A DNA stretch of 64,000 nucleotides from Rutidosis leptorrhynchoides (lineage: Eukaryota; Streptophyta; Magnoliopsida; Asterales; Asteraceae), in contig NC_092335.1 of the NCBI RefSeq assembly GCF_046630445.1, forward strand, positions 632,886,001-632,950,000, written 5' to 3'. Positions within the stretch are counted from its first letter, which is position 1. Each line of letters begins with the position of its first letter. Both the position numbers and the translations under genes were made by a program. Positions 12,140 to 26,029 of the stretch are shown in pieces. The notes beneath the pieces were generated by a model, which had not been told where the DNA came from, searched no databases, and saw only the letters and a program-made list of their open reading frames with translations.

Positions 12140-14420
12140 TGAAACAACCCAACCCGTATTCCATACGATAATTTTTTTTTTATAATTCACATTTGCGCGC
12201 CAATGAAATATGTAAACCATTCCACAAGTTTCATTTAAAACGTACCACAATCTAAATGTTTACAAGGCACGAAGGCCATTAATTAAGTTTAATACAAGTT
12301 CGACCCACTACAAATGATAGTTTATAATCCAAACGACACCCCGAGCATGGTTTGGGACTAAACTATCCAAAACGTTAGGCCAACTTCCCAAAAGCTCCAA
12401 CGAAACTTCATCAAGGACACTTAGCGCCCAACAACCCCTTTTCCCTTATCCGCACCTGCATCTAAAAGGATAAACAACGAGAGGGTAAGCTAAAGCTTAG
12501 TGAATGCAATAATTATACACATACATATATAATATACCTACTTGCAAACACTCAAATACACTTACCGAAATACATGCTAGCAACACAATTAGTTTATCAT
12601 CAATACGAGGCTACCAACCTCCAATATCACAAGCTAGCATAACAATCACATAATTATATATAACTCGAACAATATAATAAGCCTTCACTTACAACACAAA
12701 TAACCATGGTTAACCAATCGTACTAGGGAATGGCACCCGCGAAAGGCCATCGGAGTTCACAACATCCATTAGTATACTTAGCACCTCGTATAACTAACCC
12801 CCGGGTGGCATCTTAACACCTCGATACTTCACCCTCGGGTGGCGTCTTAACACCTCGACACTTCACCCTTTATTATGGAGTGGCGTCTTAACACCTCGAC
12901 ACTTCACTCCTAGGTGGCATCTTAACACCTCGATGCTTCACCTTGAGTGGCATCTTAACACCTCGATGCTTCACTCGTCACGTAAAACGTGGTGTCTTAG
13001 CACCTCGACACTTCACATCTCACGCTACAACAAATAGATACATTATATACCTACGCATATAATTATTCCACTCACCTTAACGATTCGGTGATGATTATGA
13101 ACTTCCGAACTTCAACGCAATGTACCTAATACATTAAGTACACTTTCAATACACAACTAGTTGGACTAGACACCAACATTTAACACTTGAGCATTTTATG
13201 ACCCGATGGCATTAAATGACTCATTTACACCAAAACCGCCCATAAATGGCCAAGACCCATCATAAATCACCAAAAGCTAGTGATTATAGTCCAATATCAA
13301 CGACTAACACCATTTAGGATATTTTCGTACCCATCTTGCCCAAACTAGGTCGACATTACCCATTTGACCCATTTTAACTCTTAGCCTTACCAATTTGGTC
13401 AAACTTAACCCATTTACAAAGCTTTCATCATTTAACAAGTGTATTAGTGCCTAACAACACAATTAACACTTAAAATTCACAATTCACATGACCAAACCCT
13501 AGATTATAGCTATTAGGGTTTCATTACAACAACATAACCCAAATTCACCCATATTACCCCCAAATGGGTCTTACAAGTTCCAAATGAACCAAACCCTAGC
13601 ATAAACCAATTAAAACTCAAAACATGGAGTTAGGAATTACCAACACTATCAAGTCGTAGCTAAGAACGAGGAGAACAATATTACTTCTTGCTCCTAAGAT
13701 CGAATCTCAATTCTTCACCTTCAAATCTCAAGTTTAATCTAAGTGGGTTTTGTGTTTTGAGAGGATAATGGAGAAGAAAATGGAAAAGAAAATGAATAAA
13801 ATGGATAAGTGGTTAAGACTTAAAGTCTCCATCAGATTTGTACGCGAAAAGACGATTATACCCCTCAATCACATTATTTTAAAAACAAAACCCGGAACCA
13901 GTTCACCCAGCAGGTCGCGGCGCGGCCCCAATTGTCGCGGCGCGGCATTTAACTGATTTCCCCGGAATGGTTAACAAGCCTCCTGGAATTTGTTCACGTT
14001 GTATGTCGCGGCGCGACCACTTTTGTCGCGGCGCGGCATTTAACTAATTTTTCTAGTTGCCTTAATACCCTTCCTGAAATTGGTTTGCTTTGTTTGTCGC
14101 GGCGCGGCCAAGACCCTCGCGGCGCGGCAATGGCCTGCAACTGGCCACCTTGACAACTTAACACAACTATCGATTTATTCGACTTGTTCACCTCGTTCAC
14201 GCTTCCTATATACGTTTAAACTTCGTCTTTAAGTCTCATGAGACTTAACGCTATCAAGACCCATGTAAAAACTTATATGTGCATGCGTTCTCAAATATAT
14301 ATATATATTTACACATAACTAACACCTTAACTCTTTTAATCACATAAATGAACGAGTTATAAGCGTAACAATGATTAAGTTTGTACCTTTAAATGTGTAG
14401 GGGAAAAACGGGATGTTACA
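12140..14420 (-). repeat. Tekay 5' LTR
   Basis: This 2281-bp LTR has the same termini as the 3' LTR, the tcttaacacctcg tandem block near 12805-13015 and six GC-rich dyads (about 13915-14125). The left edge of the large duplicated block (13181) lies inside it. Confidence 0.9.
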
Positions 14421-14504
14421 TTTCTTAATTACTTGCTACTTGTTTCTAGATAAGTTTGAGTATGTTTATTGCAAAATTTAGTTGTTAGTTGAAATCTCTC
14501 GCAA

Positions 14505-14528
14505 CCCCCCCCCCCCCCCCCCCCCCCC
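14505..14528. repeat. Poly-C tract (24 C)
   Basis: A pure run of 24 C. The matching run in copy B has 17 C (43987-44003), so it changes length quickly. Confidence 0.95.
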
Positions 14529-14699
14529 AATCAAACAAAACCCCTAGGATAACTATTAGTTTCAAATACACAATTTACACCGCTCTCACGGGACGAACTT
14601 GATAAGAATACTTGCATTAAGTGCTATAGCAACCGGGTTTTAAGTGCTCGATAGATTGTGCGTGCTTTTTGTGATATTTGCATATTGTATAAATTTAGA
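14529..14699. other. Unassigned DNA beside poly-C
   Basis: No gene or family recognised. It lies between the poly-C tract and the Copia fossil and could be remnant retroelement DNA. Confidence 0.35.
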
Positions 14700-16423
14700 G
14701 AGTTATGTTTGGTATATCCACGCCTCGTCAACAATCATAATTATAAAAGAACTATCATACTCCACCGTAAGAGTATAACCACTTAGAAGATCCTATTCTA
14801 AGAATTTCACCTCGGCACATGTTGAATAACCAGTTGAACATTTACGGTGCAACTTCCCCGTTTGGCTTTCCTACACCAATGCCAAACTAGTGCCCATGTG
14901 CAATTGTGGAACCACTAATGAACATCCCTTTCCATGGTGGCGCGGACACACCATGAGGATGACGTGACTTCAGAGGAATTCGTCACTCTCCGTAACAACG
15001 GAGACAATGTTAGCGTCTTTGGAGCCATTTGCCGGATTAGCTCCACCTAGACAATTAACCCTTACATGTCTAGTCTTCCCGCACTTCCAGCATACCAAAT
15101 TCTTCCTTCAGCCTATCCGAACATAAGAGTACCGTATTTTATGATGACGAGACCCCGTTACCTTTCGGTCTTTTCTCCTCGGATAGGAGCTTGCTAGTAA
15201 CGTCTTCAAACTTTAAAGTTTCCTTCCCGTACATCAAAATAGGGTTCATGTGCTCATAGGACGATGACAAAGATAATATCAACCTCAAAGCTTTATCTTC
15301 ATCTTCCACTTTAACTCCAATAGCTTCAAGTTATGAAACAATACCATTCAGAATACTCATATGATCTGAAATCTTTAAACCCCCATCCATACGCAAAGTA
15401 TGAAACTATTCCTTAAGACACAACTCGTTTGAGATGCCCTTGCCCTCGTACAACTACTCCAACTTATCCCAAAGTTCCTTAGCCTTTGATAACCCGTGAA
15501 CATTTGCAAGCACATTCTTTACAAGACACAAACGAATCGCACTTGCCGCCCTCAAATCCATATCATCCCATTCTTCTTCATCGAACTTATTGTTAGAATC
15601 ACTACCGGAAACAAATGTGGGTTTTATCTATCAATGCCTTGTGTAAACCGGATTGAATCAACACATCCTTGACTTGAACTTGCCACAAGCCAAAATTGAT
15701 CCTCCCATCAAATTTCTCTACATCAAACCTCATTGGACAGAACTTCGACATCGTATCCGTATCCTATAAACAACACTTTCTCTCATTTTGCCCACATTTT
15801 GACTAGCCGATAGATGTAGTGGAGTGGCGCACATGATCCGTTAAATTGGAAAATCCAACACCCGGTCCACTACAAATTCTTGACACCACTTACTCCGAAT
15901 CAAAAAAAATATTATATAACGAGATACCCTATACGATCAATAGAACTCGTTTCTCATGTGGACGATCCACTCCCGTGGCAACCACGAAGAGTATACTCCG
16001 ACTCTTATAACCGAGACCCCCCGTCAAACCTGACGCTCTCATACTAGTTGTAGGGAAATTATGGTCTCACTAATTCCCAACAAACGCCCAATGAAAAACA
16101 CTAAAGAAATTAGAACAATCCACAATACAAGAATTTAACATGGAAACTCCAAAAGAGAAGAAAAAATCACGGGCCTCCAAAGAGAGAAATACACTATATC
16201 ACAAATTGTTACAATGACATAGAAAACTCTCTTAAGCTAACTACACTCTCCAAAGTATTTAACTAATACAACTCTCAAACAAGGGTAAGAAAGAAAGAAA
16301 TAATTAAATACTTAAAGTGTATTGATTGGTGCAAGTTGGAATGAATCCCATGAGCTCCTTTTATAGCCAAGTTACCCACCTCCAACTTCTTCCTCCCACA
16401 AATGTGGGATAACATCCTTCACA
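14700..16423 (-). mobile_element. TNT1-like Copia fossil, 5' part
   Basis: On the minus strand the order is LTR (16423 to 16049), a tRNA-Met-like primer site (tagtatgagagc), a leader, then a gag remnant starting near 15751 that recalls TNT1 gag (FDVEKFDGRINFGLWQ) and reaches a CCHC knuckle (CWKCGKTRHVRVNC) and the edge of the protease. The rest of the element is missing and the gag is broken in several places. The fossil is clearly older than the duplication because both copies carry it. Confidence 0.8.
16049..16423 (-). repeat. LTR of the TNT1-like Copia fossil
   Basis: About 375 bp with TGTAGGG...CTTCACA termini. On the minus strand it holds a TATA-like box (gctataaaagg) and a 7-bp inverted repeat (tcccaca/tgtggga). 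The outer edge is inferred from terminal symmetry. Confidence 0.6.
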
Positions 16424-16692
16424 AAGTAAACATATCAATTTTTCTATCAAAAAAAACAAAACCAATACAGAGCACTAAGGTTCAATCCGACACTCAAAAG
16501 AATGAATCAAATGGTACATTCTTTATCAAAATGTCTATAGATGCATACCATAATCATTTGAATCCATAAATTATGATATAGAAAAATGATTTAATGTAAA
16601 TAAATTTAGAGTTCCCATTTGAATTTTGGGCTCTTGTATATGCAGTTTTCTAGATACACGCGCAAGAGAACTAGAAACCGACGCTTACCCTA
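16424..16692. other. Unassigned DNA
   Basis: No gene or repeat recognised between the Copia LTR and the MITE. Confidence 0.4.
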
Positions 16693-16700
16693 CTTCACAT

Positions 16701-16910
16701 CAGGGGCGGATCTAGTGTGTGCCGAGTGGTTGCACGGGACACCACTGAAATACGCGATGTAGTGGAATTTTTTTTGGGTTTTTAACTATTGACACCTGTG
16801 GATAGTGTAAATTTTTTTGAGTGACACCACTAAAATGAGCCATCTAGTAGAATTTTTTTTAAAGTTTTAACCGGTGACACCAGTGACTACCAATCCTAGA
16901 TCCGCCACTG
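16701..16910. mobile_element. hAT-type MITE, copy A
   Basis: A 210-bp element without coding capacity. Its ends form terminal inverted repeats: CAGGGGCGGATCTAG at the left and the complement of CAGTGGCGGATCTAG at the right, one mismatch in 15. It is flanked by the 8-bp direct repeat CTTCACAT (16693-16700 and 16911-16918). CAG-type ends and an 8-bp target duplication are diagnostic for hAT elements, so this is a non-autonomous hAT MITE that needs a transposase from elsewhere. Confidence 0.9.
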
Positions 16911-16918
16911 CTTCACAT

Positions 16919-17579
16919 CACATGAACTCACCTCCATGGTGAGTTTTTGATCTATCCAAATAATTTTATGCTCTCAAATACAACTTTTTTACTTATTTAT
17001 TTATTTATTTATTTATTTATACTATGGTTCATGACTAGCTTATGGGACTTTATGGATGTGGATTTGAACTAATATCATGAATATCTAGTTTTGTATGTTT
17101 GGGTGGGTAAAACTAACCAATTTTAACGTTTGGGACTCATGTCTATGCGTAAGAATGATTAATTTTTATTTCTATAATAATCATTTGATAATAGGTGGTT
17201 GTGTAAGTTAATTTTATTGGGAAACACATCAATATGCGTGTAAATTTCAAGCATTCTAATTAGACGTTATAACGATCAACAATAAAAAAAAAAAAAATTC
17301 AAAATTTAGAAACACATTTTACCCTATTTGTGAATCCCTCCTTTTGAAATGGACACGACGAATACCAAATGACGTGATGCAATGTTGATCTCTTGGATTT
17401 AAAACGTGATTTCATTTAGCTAACGCTCTAGCAAATCTCTTTAGTTTATGAACGTTTTATTTGAATTCACGTGATATAAGTTTTGGATTGTTGTAAGAGA
17501 CTTGTGTGATTTTGAACCTATTAACTTTGTTCATAACTCTTAGACAACAATACTGCACATAGTTCAATTGATGCACTAG
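16919..17579. other. Unassigned DNA with (TTTA)n
   Basis: No gene recognised. A (TTTA)n microsatellite lies near 16990-17020 and is longer here than in copy B; a poly-A run lies near 17284. Confidence 0.45.
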
Positions 17580-17584
17580 GTATT

Positions 17585-19829
<2,245 letters not shown>

Positions 19830-19834
19830 GTATT

Positions 19835-20126
19835 GATGCACTACCTTTTGACTATCCATACATTATCTTCTTAAATTTGAAACAAAAGAAAACGTTTTAC
19901 CCGCATTACAAAATAGTAACAATGCCTAACCATTAAAGAATTAATCAAAATAGATTCGCACGATAGATAGTTAATATCAATAGAAATTTTGAATACGATG
20001 AACATTGTTATCTAAAGCAAAATATCTACACAAAAAATAATTTATAGTAAGTGGGAGTATTAAGATACATTTAGCTTTGTTCAAGTTAGTTATTTAAAGT
20101 GTTCATGTTTGATGACTTTATAGGCA
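19835..20126. other. Unassigned AT-rich DNA left of Copia insertion
   Basis: No gene or repeat recognised. It is the left flank of the Copia insertion site and matches copy B up to 49552. Confidence 0.5.
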
Positions 20127-20131
20127 ATTTT
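20127..20131. repeat. Target site duplication of Copia element (ATTTT)
   Basis: ATTTT flanks the element here and at 25759-25763. Copy B has one ATTTT at 49553-49557 with the same flanks, so it shows the unoccupied site. Confidence 0.95.
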
Positions 20132-20847
20132 TGTTGGAGTGTGGAGACATTTAAACACAAAAAAAAAAAAAAACTGTTTAAACACTTGCGCGAATTTTGC
20201 AAATTTCGGGAAGCGTGAAACAGTGAAATGCGGCGCATCACTCTATGGATGCGGCGCATTCATTGAGTGTTTTATGCCGAAGGTTTTAGATGAGGCGCAT
20301 CCTTCTTTGATGCGGCGCTTTGGGCTCAGATGCGGCGCATCTATCCCAAATGCGGCGCATCACTAGTCTGGCAGCAACTTGGCCACTTGCACACATGGGA
20401 TCCGTTCTTGATTAAGTCCACTTGCACTTTAGGTGCATGCTTGGCTGCTTTTGTCCACCATTTATGGCTGTGATCATGCCATAGCATGGGTGTAAAGCCT
20501 TACAACTTGTCCATGATGATTGCAAGAAGATGATGATAAAGAACAAGTGGTGATCAAGTTGATACACTTGTGTTTGTTACTTCTCCTATATATAGAACTC
20601 ATTGTATGTCATTGTAAAAACACCACATACAAGTATTCAGTAATAAAACTATCTCTAGTTGGTCCGTGGACTAAAGCAATCACAACGATTGCATATAACC
20701 ACGTTATATCTTGTGTCGTTCTTTACATTTTTTCTTGCATTTTAATCTTTCGTTCATTAAGTGGGTTGAGTGATCTTGATAGTATCACTACTCGGCTAGT
20801 AGTCTTGTAGAATTACTAGCGTTGTTTGGGTCCCTAATATCCTAATA
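20132..20847 (+). repeat. Copia 5' LTR
   Basis: This 716-bp LTR begins TGTTGGAGTG. Its U3 holds six GC-rich dyads of the GATGCGGCGCATC type between 20228 and 20362. A TATA box (TATATATAGAA) lies at 20586-20597, and the R-U5 part has three short hairpins (about 20668-20800). Confidence 0.95.
20586..20597 (+). promoter_or_regulatory. Copia LTR TATA box
   Basis: A TATATATAGAA-type box in the 5' LTR, downstream of the dyad cluster. The same box is at the same place in the 3' LTR and in the diverged solo LTR at about 35577. Confidence 0.75.
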
Positions 20848-20863
20848 ACTAGTATCTAGAGCA
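20848..20863 (+). promoter_or_regulatory. Copia primer binding site
   Basis: Actagtatctagagca directly follows the 5' LTR and is a variant of the tRNA-Met primer complement (tggtatcagagc) used by most Copia elements. Confidence 0.65.
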
Positions 20864-20884
20864 CAAGGTTTCGTTAAGGGAACA

Positions 20885-23800
20885 ATGGCGGAAGATGGAA
20901 AGTTTAGAATCGACCGATTCGATGGAAGAGACTTTGGCTTTTGGAAGATGCAAATTGAAGATTACTTGTATCAAAAGAAGCTACACCAACCTTTGTTAGA
21001 GACCAAGCCCGAAAGCATGAGCGATGCCGATTGGACGCTTTTGGATCGTCAAGCTTTGGGTGCTATTCGTCTTTCATTTGCTAAGAACGTTGCATACAAC
21101 GTTGTGAATGAGAAGACGACGTTTGCTTGCTTGAAAGCACTCTCTAACATGTATGAGAAACCTACAGCTGCAAATAAGGTATTTCTCATGCGTCAATTGT
21201 TTAATACTAAGATGAAGGAAGGTACGAGTGCAACGGATCATATCAATGAATTTAATAATATCGTTTCAAGACTTGAATCGGTAGAGATTAAGTTTGATGA
21301 TGAACTAAAAGCACTTATCTTGCTTTCATCATTACCGGAAAGTTGGTCGGGTACGGTTACCGCGGTTAGTAGCTCTACGGGAACTACTAAGCTAGCGTTT
21401 GAAGCTATAAGGGACTTGATTCTTGGTGAAGATACTCGTAGGAGAAACTCGGGAGAATCAACGTCCGGTTCTTTGTTAAGTACCGACAACCGGGGTAGGA
21501 AATTTGAACGCGGTGACAAGAAGGGTAGGAAGAAGTCTAAGAAGAGGAATTCATCGAAAGATAGAAGTGAAGTTACTTGTTGGGGTTGCAATCAAAAAGG
21601 GCACTTTCAAAGGAATTGCAAAAATGGTTCCACGAAAGGTGTAAACTTGGCCGAAGGGGAAAGTGATGATGCCCTTTTGTGTAGTGTTGAAAATTCTATG
21701 GAGTCTTGGATTTTGGATTCGGGAGCTTCGTTTCATGCTACTCATGTCAAAAGCATGATGAAGAATTTTTGTTCATACCAAGGCAAGGTGAGATTGGCGG
21801 ACAACAAGCAACTCAACATAGAGGGCATTGGAGATGTTGTTTTGAAAACTACTCTTGGTTCTAATTGGACTTTGAAGAACGTAAGGTACATTCCTAAATT
21901 GAAAAGGAAACTTATTTCGGTTGGTCAATTAGATGATGAAGGTAACGCGGTTACTTTTGAAAACCGCCAATGGAAGGTGGTTAAGGGTAGTTGTATTGTG
22001 GCTCGTGGACATAAAAGGGGAACTCTTTATATGGTTGAAGTGTTTGATGAAGACACGGTGGTTGCTACGGTGAATGTTGAATCCGAATCAACTCTATGGC
22101 ACCGAAGGCTCGGGCATATGAGTGAAAAAGGTATGAAGATGCTCGTTTCAAGTGGGAGGATTCCGGACTTGAAAAAGGTGGAACTTGGGTTTTGCGAACC
22201 ATGTACATATGGGAAGCAAAAGAAGGTCACTTTCGGGAAGTCGGGGAATGCACCTAAGTTGGAGAAATTGGAGCTCGTTCATACGGATGTGTTTGGTCCA
22301 ACCAATGTAGAATCACATGGAGGTTCTCGCTATTATGTCACCTTCATTGACGACTCCACTCGAAAGGTATGGGTTTATTTTCTTAAAGCTAAATCCAATG
22401 TATTTAATACTTTCGTGAAGTGGAAAGCTATGGTAGAAAATGAGACTAACTTGAAGGTCAAGTGCTTGAAGTCGGATAATGGAGGGGAATATGGTAGTCT
22501 TGAGTTTAAAGACCATTGTGCAAAGCTCGGTATTAGAATGTTGAAAACGGTACCGGAAACACCGCAACACAATGGTGTCGCCGAACGTATGAATCGTACG
22601 TTAAATGAAAGGGCTAAGAGTATGAGACTACATGCCGGTTTGCCTAAGATGTTTTGGGCGGATGCGGTAAGCACGGCGGCTTATTTGATAAACAGGGGAC
22701 CCTCAACACCGTTGGGTTTCCGAATTCCCGAGGAAGAATGGCAAGGTAAGAAGGTGAGTTATGGTCACCTAAAGGTCTTTGGGTGTAATGCATATGTGAA
22801 GACCAAAGATGCGGATAGAGACAAGCTTGAGGCTAAGTCAAAAAGGTGTACTTTCATTGGCTACGGGTCGGATGAAATGGGTTATCGTTGTTGGGACAAC
22901 GAAGCTAGAAAAGTAATTCGTTCACGAGATGTTACTTTTGATGAAGATTCGGTCTATGGCAAACCGGAAACGGGGAGTCCTAAACCGAGTCAAGTTACTT
23001 TTGACGATGTTTCTATTGACGATCTTGCAGGTTCTAGTGGGAGTTTGGGAAACAATGAATTGCCGATGAACGGTGAGGCGTCGGAAAATGCTAATGATGG
23101 GGATGGTTCGGAAAGCGGTGATGATTCCGAACATAGTGCGAGTTCTAGTGATAAGGAGGATACAAATGAAACCGGTCCAACCATTCCGGTTACTCCTACA
23201 CTAAGACGCTCGACTAGAGTGCCCAAACCTAATCCTAGGTATTCTCCATCAGCAAACTACTTGCTCTATACTGAGAATGGTGAACCCGAAAGTTACTTTG
23301 AGGCAAGAAAAACAAAAGAATCCATACAATGGGAGCTTGCCATGAAAGAAGAGATGGGGTCACTTGAGAAGAATAAAACTTGGTCACTAGTGAAATTATC
23401 TCATGATAAAAGGGCGTTGCAAAGTAAATGGGTGTATAGAATCAAGAATGAGTTAGATGGCAAGAGAAGGTACAAGGCTCGTTTGGTAGTCAAGGCTTTC
23501 AACAAAAGGAAGGGGTTGACTACAAAGAGATATTTTCACCGGTAGTTAAAATGACTACTATCCGTTTGGTACTTTCTATGGTTGCATCCGAAGACTTACA
23601 TCTTGAGCAACTAGATGTAAAAACTGCATTCTTACATGGTGATCTTGTTGAAGAGATCTACATGAGGCAACCCGAGGGCTTTGAGGTAAAGGGTAAAGAG
23701 AAGTGGGTTTGTAAGCTAAAGAAAAGTTTGTATGGATTGAAACAAGCACCTCGGCAATGGTACTTGAAGTTTGACGAGTTTATGAAGAAGATTGGTTTCT

Positions 23801-24833
23801 TAAGATGTGAAGCGGATCACTGTTGCTACTTGAAGAAATTCAAGTCTTCTTACATAATCTTATTGTTGTATGTTGATGACATGTTACTTGCAGGTTCTAA
23901 CATGTCCGAAATTAACAAGTTGAAGGGATTACTTTCCCGAGAATTCGAGATGAAAGATCTTGGTGGTGCTAAGCAAATACTTGGCATGAGTATTATGCGT
24001 GATCGTGTGAAGGGTACTCTATACTTGTCTCAATCCAAATATATTGAGAAAGTAGTAGAGAGATTCAACATGAAAGATTCAAAGGCTCGTTCTATGCCTT
24101 TGGGAAGCACCTTAAACTATCGAAAAGTCAATCACCAAAAACGGAAAGAGACAAGAAGGATATGGAAAAGGTTCCATATGCATCGGCCGTGGGTAGTATT
24201 ATGTATGCCATGGTTTGTACAAGACCCGATATTGCTCAAGCAGTGGGAGTTGTAAGTCGTTATATGTCTAATCCGGGGAAAGAGCATTGGGAAGCGGTCA
24301 AATGGTTGCTTCGTTATTTGAAAGGCACTTCTAATATGGGATTGTGTTTCTCCAAAAACAATCTCATACTTAGAGGTTATGCGGATGCTAATTTGGGTGG
24401 ATGTGATGATTCGGGGAAAAGCACTACGGGTTATGTTTTCACAATGGGGAAGACGGCGATTAGTTGGTTATCTCGATTGCAAAAGAGTGTTGCTTTGTCA
24501 ACCACCGAAGCCGAATACATGGCTATTGCGGAAGCTTCTAAAGAGCTAGTGTGGTTGAAGAACTTCTTAGGCGAGTTGGGTAAAAAACAAGACTATTGCA
24601 TCTTGTATTGTGATAATCAAAGTGCGGTTCATCTTGGGAAGAATCCGGTGTTTCATAGTCGTACGAAACACATCAAGATAAGGTATCATTTTATTCGACA
24701 ACATATAAATGATGGCACTTTATTCTTGGAGAAAATCCTTGGTATGAAGAATCCTGCCGATATGTTTACTAAGGTGGTTACAACGGAGAAATTGAGGTTT
24801 TGCATTACCTCAATTGGTCTTCTCACGAATTGA
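20885..24833 (+). pseudogene. Copia gag-pol region (broken)
   Basis: The region encodes, in order, a UBN2-type gag (starting MAEDGKFRIDRFDGRDFGFW), a CCHC zinc knuckle (CWGCNQKGHFQRNC), an aspartic protease (WILDSGASFHAT), an integrase with zinc domain and DDE core, a Copia-type reverse transcriptase with the YVDD box, and RNase H. Motifs are close to TNT1-94 polyproteins. About two breaks interrupt the coding region, so this copy should not be able to move without help, although its LTRs and priming sites look functional. Confidence 0.92.
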
Positions 24834-25028
24834 TGAGAGAAGACCCCAGCTAGAGATGTGAATGGTGTTACAAGTTTAACAAGTAGTTTTGAAGACCTTT
24901 TATCGAAAGTCTACTCATCCGAAGTATGTGTTGAGCGTGCGTGTCCCAAATGGTATTTGGCGGTAATCGAAGGTGGTTTAATGTTCTTGGTTAATTCATT
25001 GATATGATTGGAGTTTGTTCAAAGTCTC

Positions 25029-25039
25029 CAAGTGGGAGA
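25029..25039 (+). promoter_or_regulatory. Copia polypurine tract
   Basis: Aagtgggagat directly precedes the 3' LTR at the expected place for plus-strand priming. Confidence 0.75.
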
Positions 25040-25758
25040 TTGTTGGAGTGTGGAGACATTTAAACACAAAAAAAAAAAAAAAAACTGTTTAAACACTTGC
25101 GCGAATTTTGCAAATTTCGGGAAGCGTGAAACAGTGAAATGCGGCGCATCACTCTATGGATGCGGCGCATTCATTGAGTGTTTTATGCCGAAGGTTTTAG
25201 ATGAGGCGCATCCTTCTTTGATGCGGCGCTTTGGGCTCAGATGCGGCGCATCTATCCCAAATGCGGCGCATCACTAGTCTGGCAGCAACTTGGCCACTTG
25301 CACACATGGGATCCGTTCTTGATTAAGTCCACTTGCACTTTAGGTGCATGCTTGGCTGCTTTTGTCCACCATTTATGGCTGTGATCATGCCATAGCATGG
25401 GTGTAAAGCCTTACAACTTGTCCATGATGATTGCATGAAGATGATGATAAAGAACAAGTGGTGATCAAGTTGATACACTTGTGTTTGTTACTTCTCCTAT
25501 ATATAGAACTCATTGTATGTCATTGTAAAAACACCACATACAAGTATTCAGTAATAAAACTATCTCTAGTTGGTCCGTGGACTAAAGCAATCACAACGAT
25601 TGCATATAACCACGTTATATCTTGTGTCGTTCTTTACATTTTTTCTTGCATTTTAATCTTTCGTTCATTAAGTGGGTTGAGTGATCTTGATAGTATCACT
25701 ACTCGGCTAGTAGTCTTGTAGAATTACTAGCGTTGTTTGGGTCCCTAATATCCTAACA
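25040..25758 (+). repeat. Copia 3' LTR
   Basis: This 719-bp LTR is nearly identical to the 5' LTR and ends CCTAACA. It differs in the length of a poly-A run near its start and by two substitutions. Confidence 0.95.
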
Positions 25759-25763
25759 ATTTT

Positions 25764-26029
25764 ATCATATTGATTTCTTTTAATTCTTGTTAGTTTTTGA
25801 TAATTCTTGCATCTATGTGTTACTCGATCAACATGTCATCATAAAATGGAAACGAATTACTTACACAACGACCTCAAATAATTTCTTAAAAAAGCTTGAA
25901 AGTGTCATTTACTACTAGAAACCAAACAATTTAACCATGATAGGTTTAAATCGGATTATCTCTTTAATGACTTATCCTTAATGATGATGTAAATATTCAT
26001 CAAAAAAATTTCTTACAAAATTAAAAAAC
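25764..26029. other. Unassigned AT-rich DNA
   Basis: No gene recognised between the Copia insertion and the LINE. It is identical by eye to 49558-49823 in copy B. Confidence 0.5.

Larger units (their letters stand above)
4951..14420 (-). mobile_element. Complete Tekay/Del-type chromovirus (Ty3/Gypsy)
   Basis: A 9470-bp element with two LTRs, a tRNA-Met primer site, one long gag-pol frame, a polypurine tract and a TTTCT target duplication. The C-terminal chromodomain, two zinc knuckles, long LTRs and tRNA-Met primer place it in the Tekay (Del) chromovirus lineage. The two LTRs differ by roughly 14 substitutions over about 2.27 kb by eye (about 0.6%), plus repeat-length changes, which suggests an age of a few hundred thousand years under a usual plant LTR rate. 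It looks whole. Confidence 0.9.
20132..25758 (+). mobile_element. Young TNT1/Tork-like Copia element
   Basis: A 5627-bp element with two LTRs, a primer site, a gag-pol region, a polypurine tract and an ATTTT target duplication. The LTRs differ by only two substitutions and a 3-bp poly-A length change over about 716 bp (about 0.3%), which suggests an age near 0.1 million years under a usual plant LTR rate. Copy B of the duplicated block lacks it, so it inserted after the duplication. The gag-pol region looks almost whole but has about two breaks. Confidence 0.95.

Noticed and set aside
14421-14700. An rRNA or tRNA gene near the poly-C tract
   Set aside because: No cloverleaf or rRNA motif could be found on either strand.
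20520-20810. A 96-codon frame in the Copia LTRs (also at 25431)
   Set aside because: It spans the TATA box, R and U5; it is an LTR shadow.
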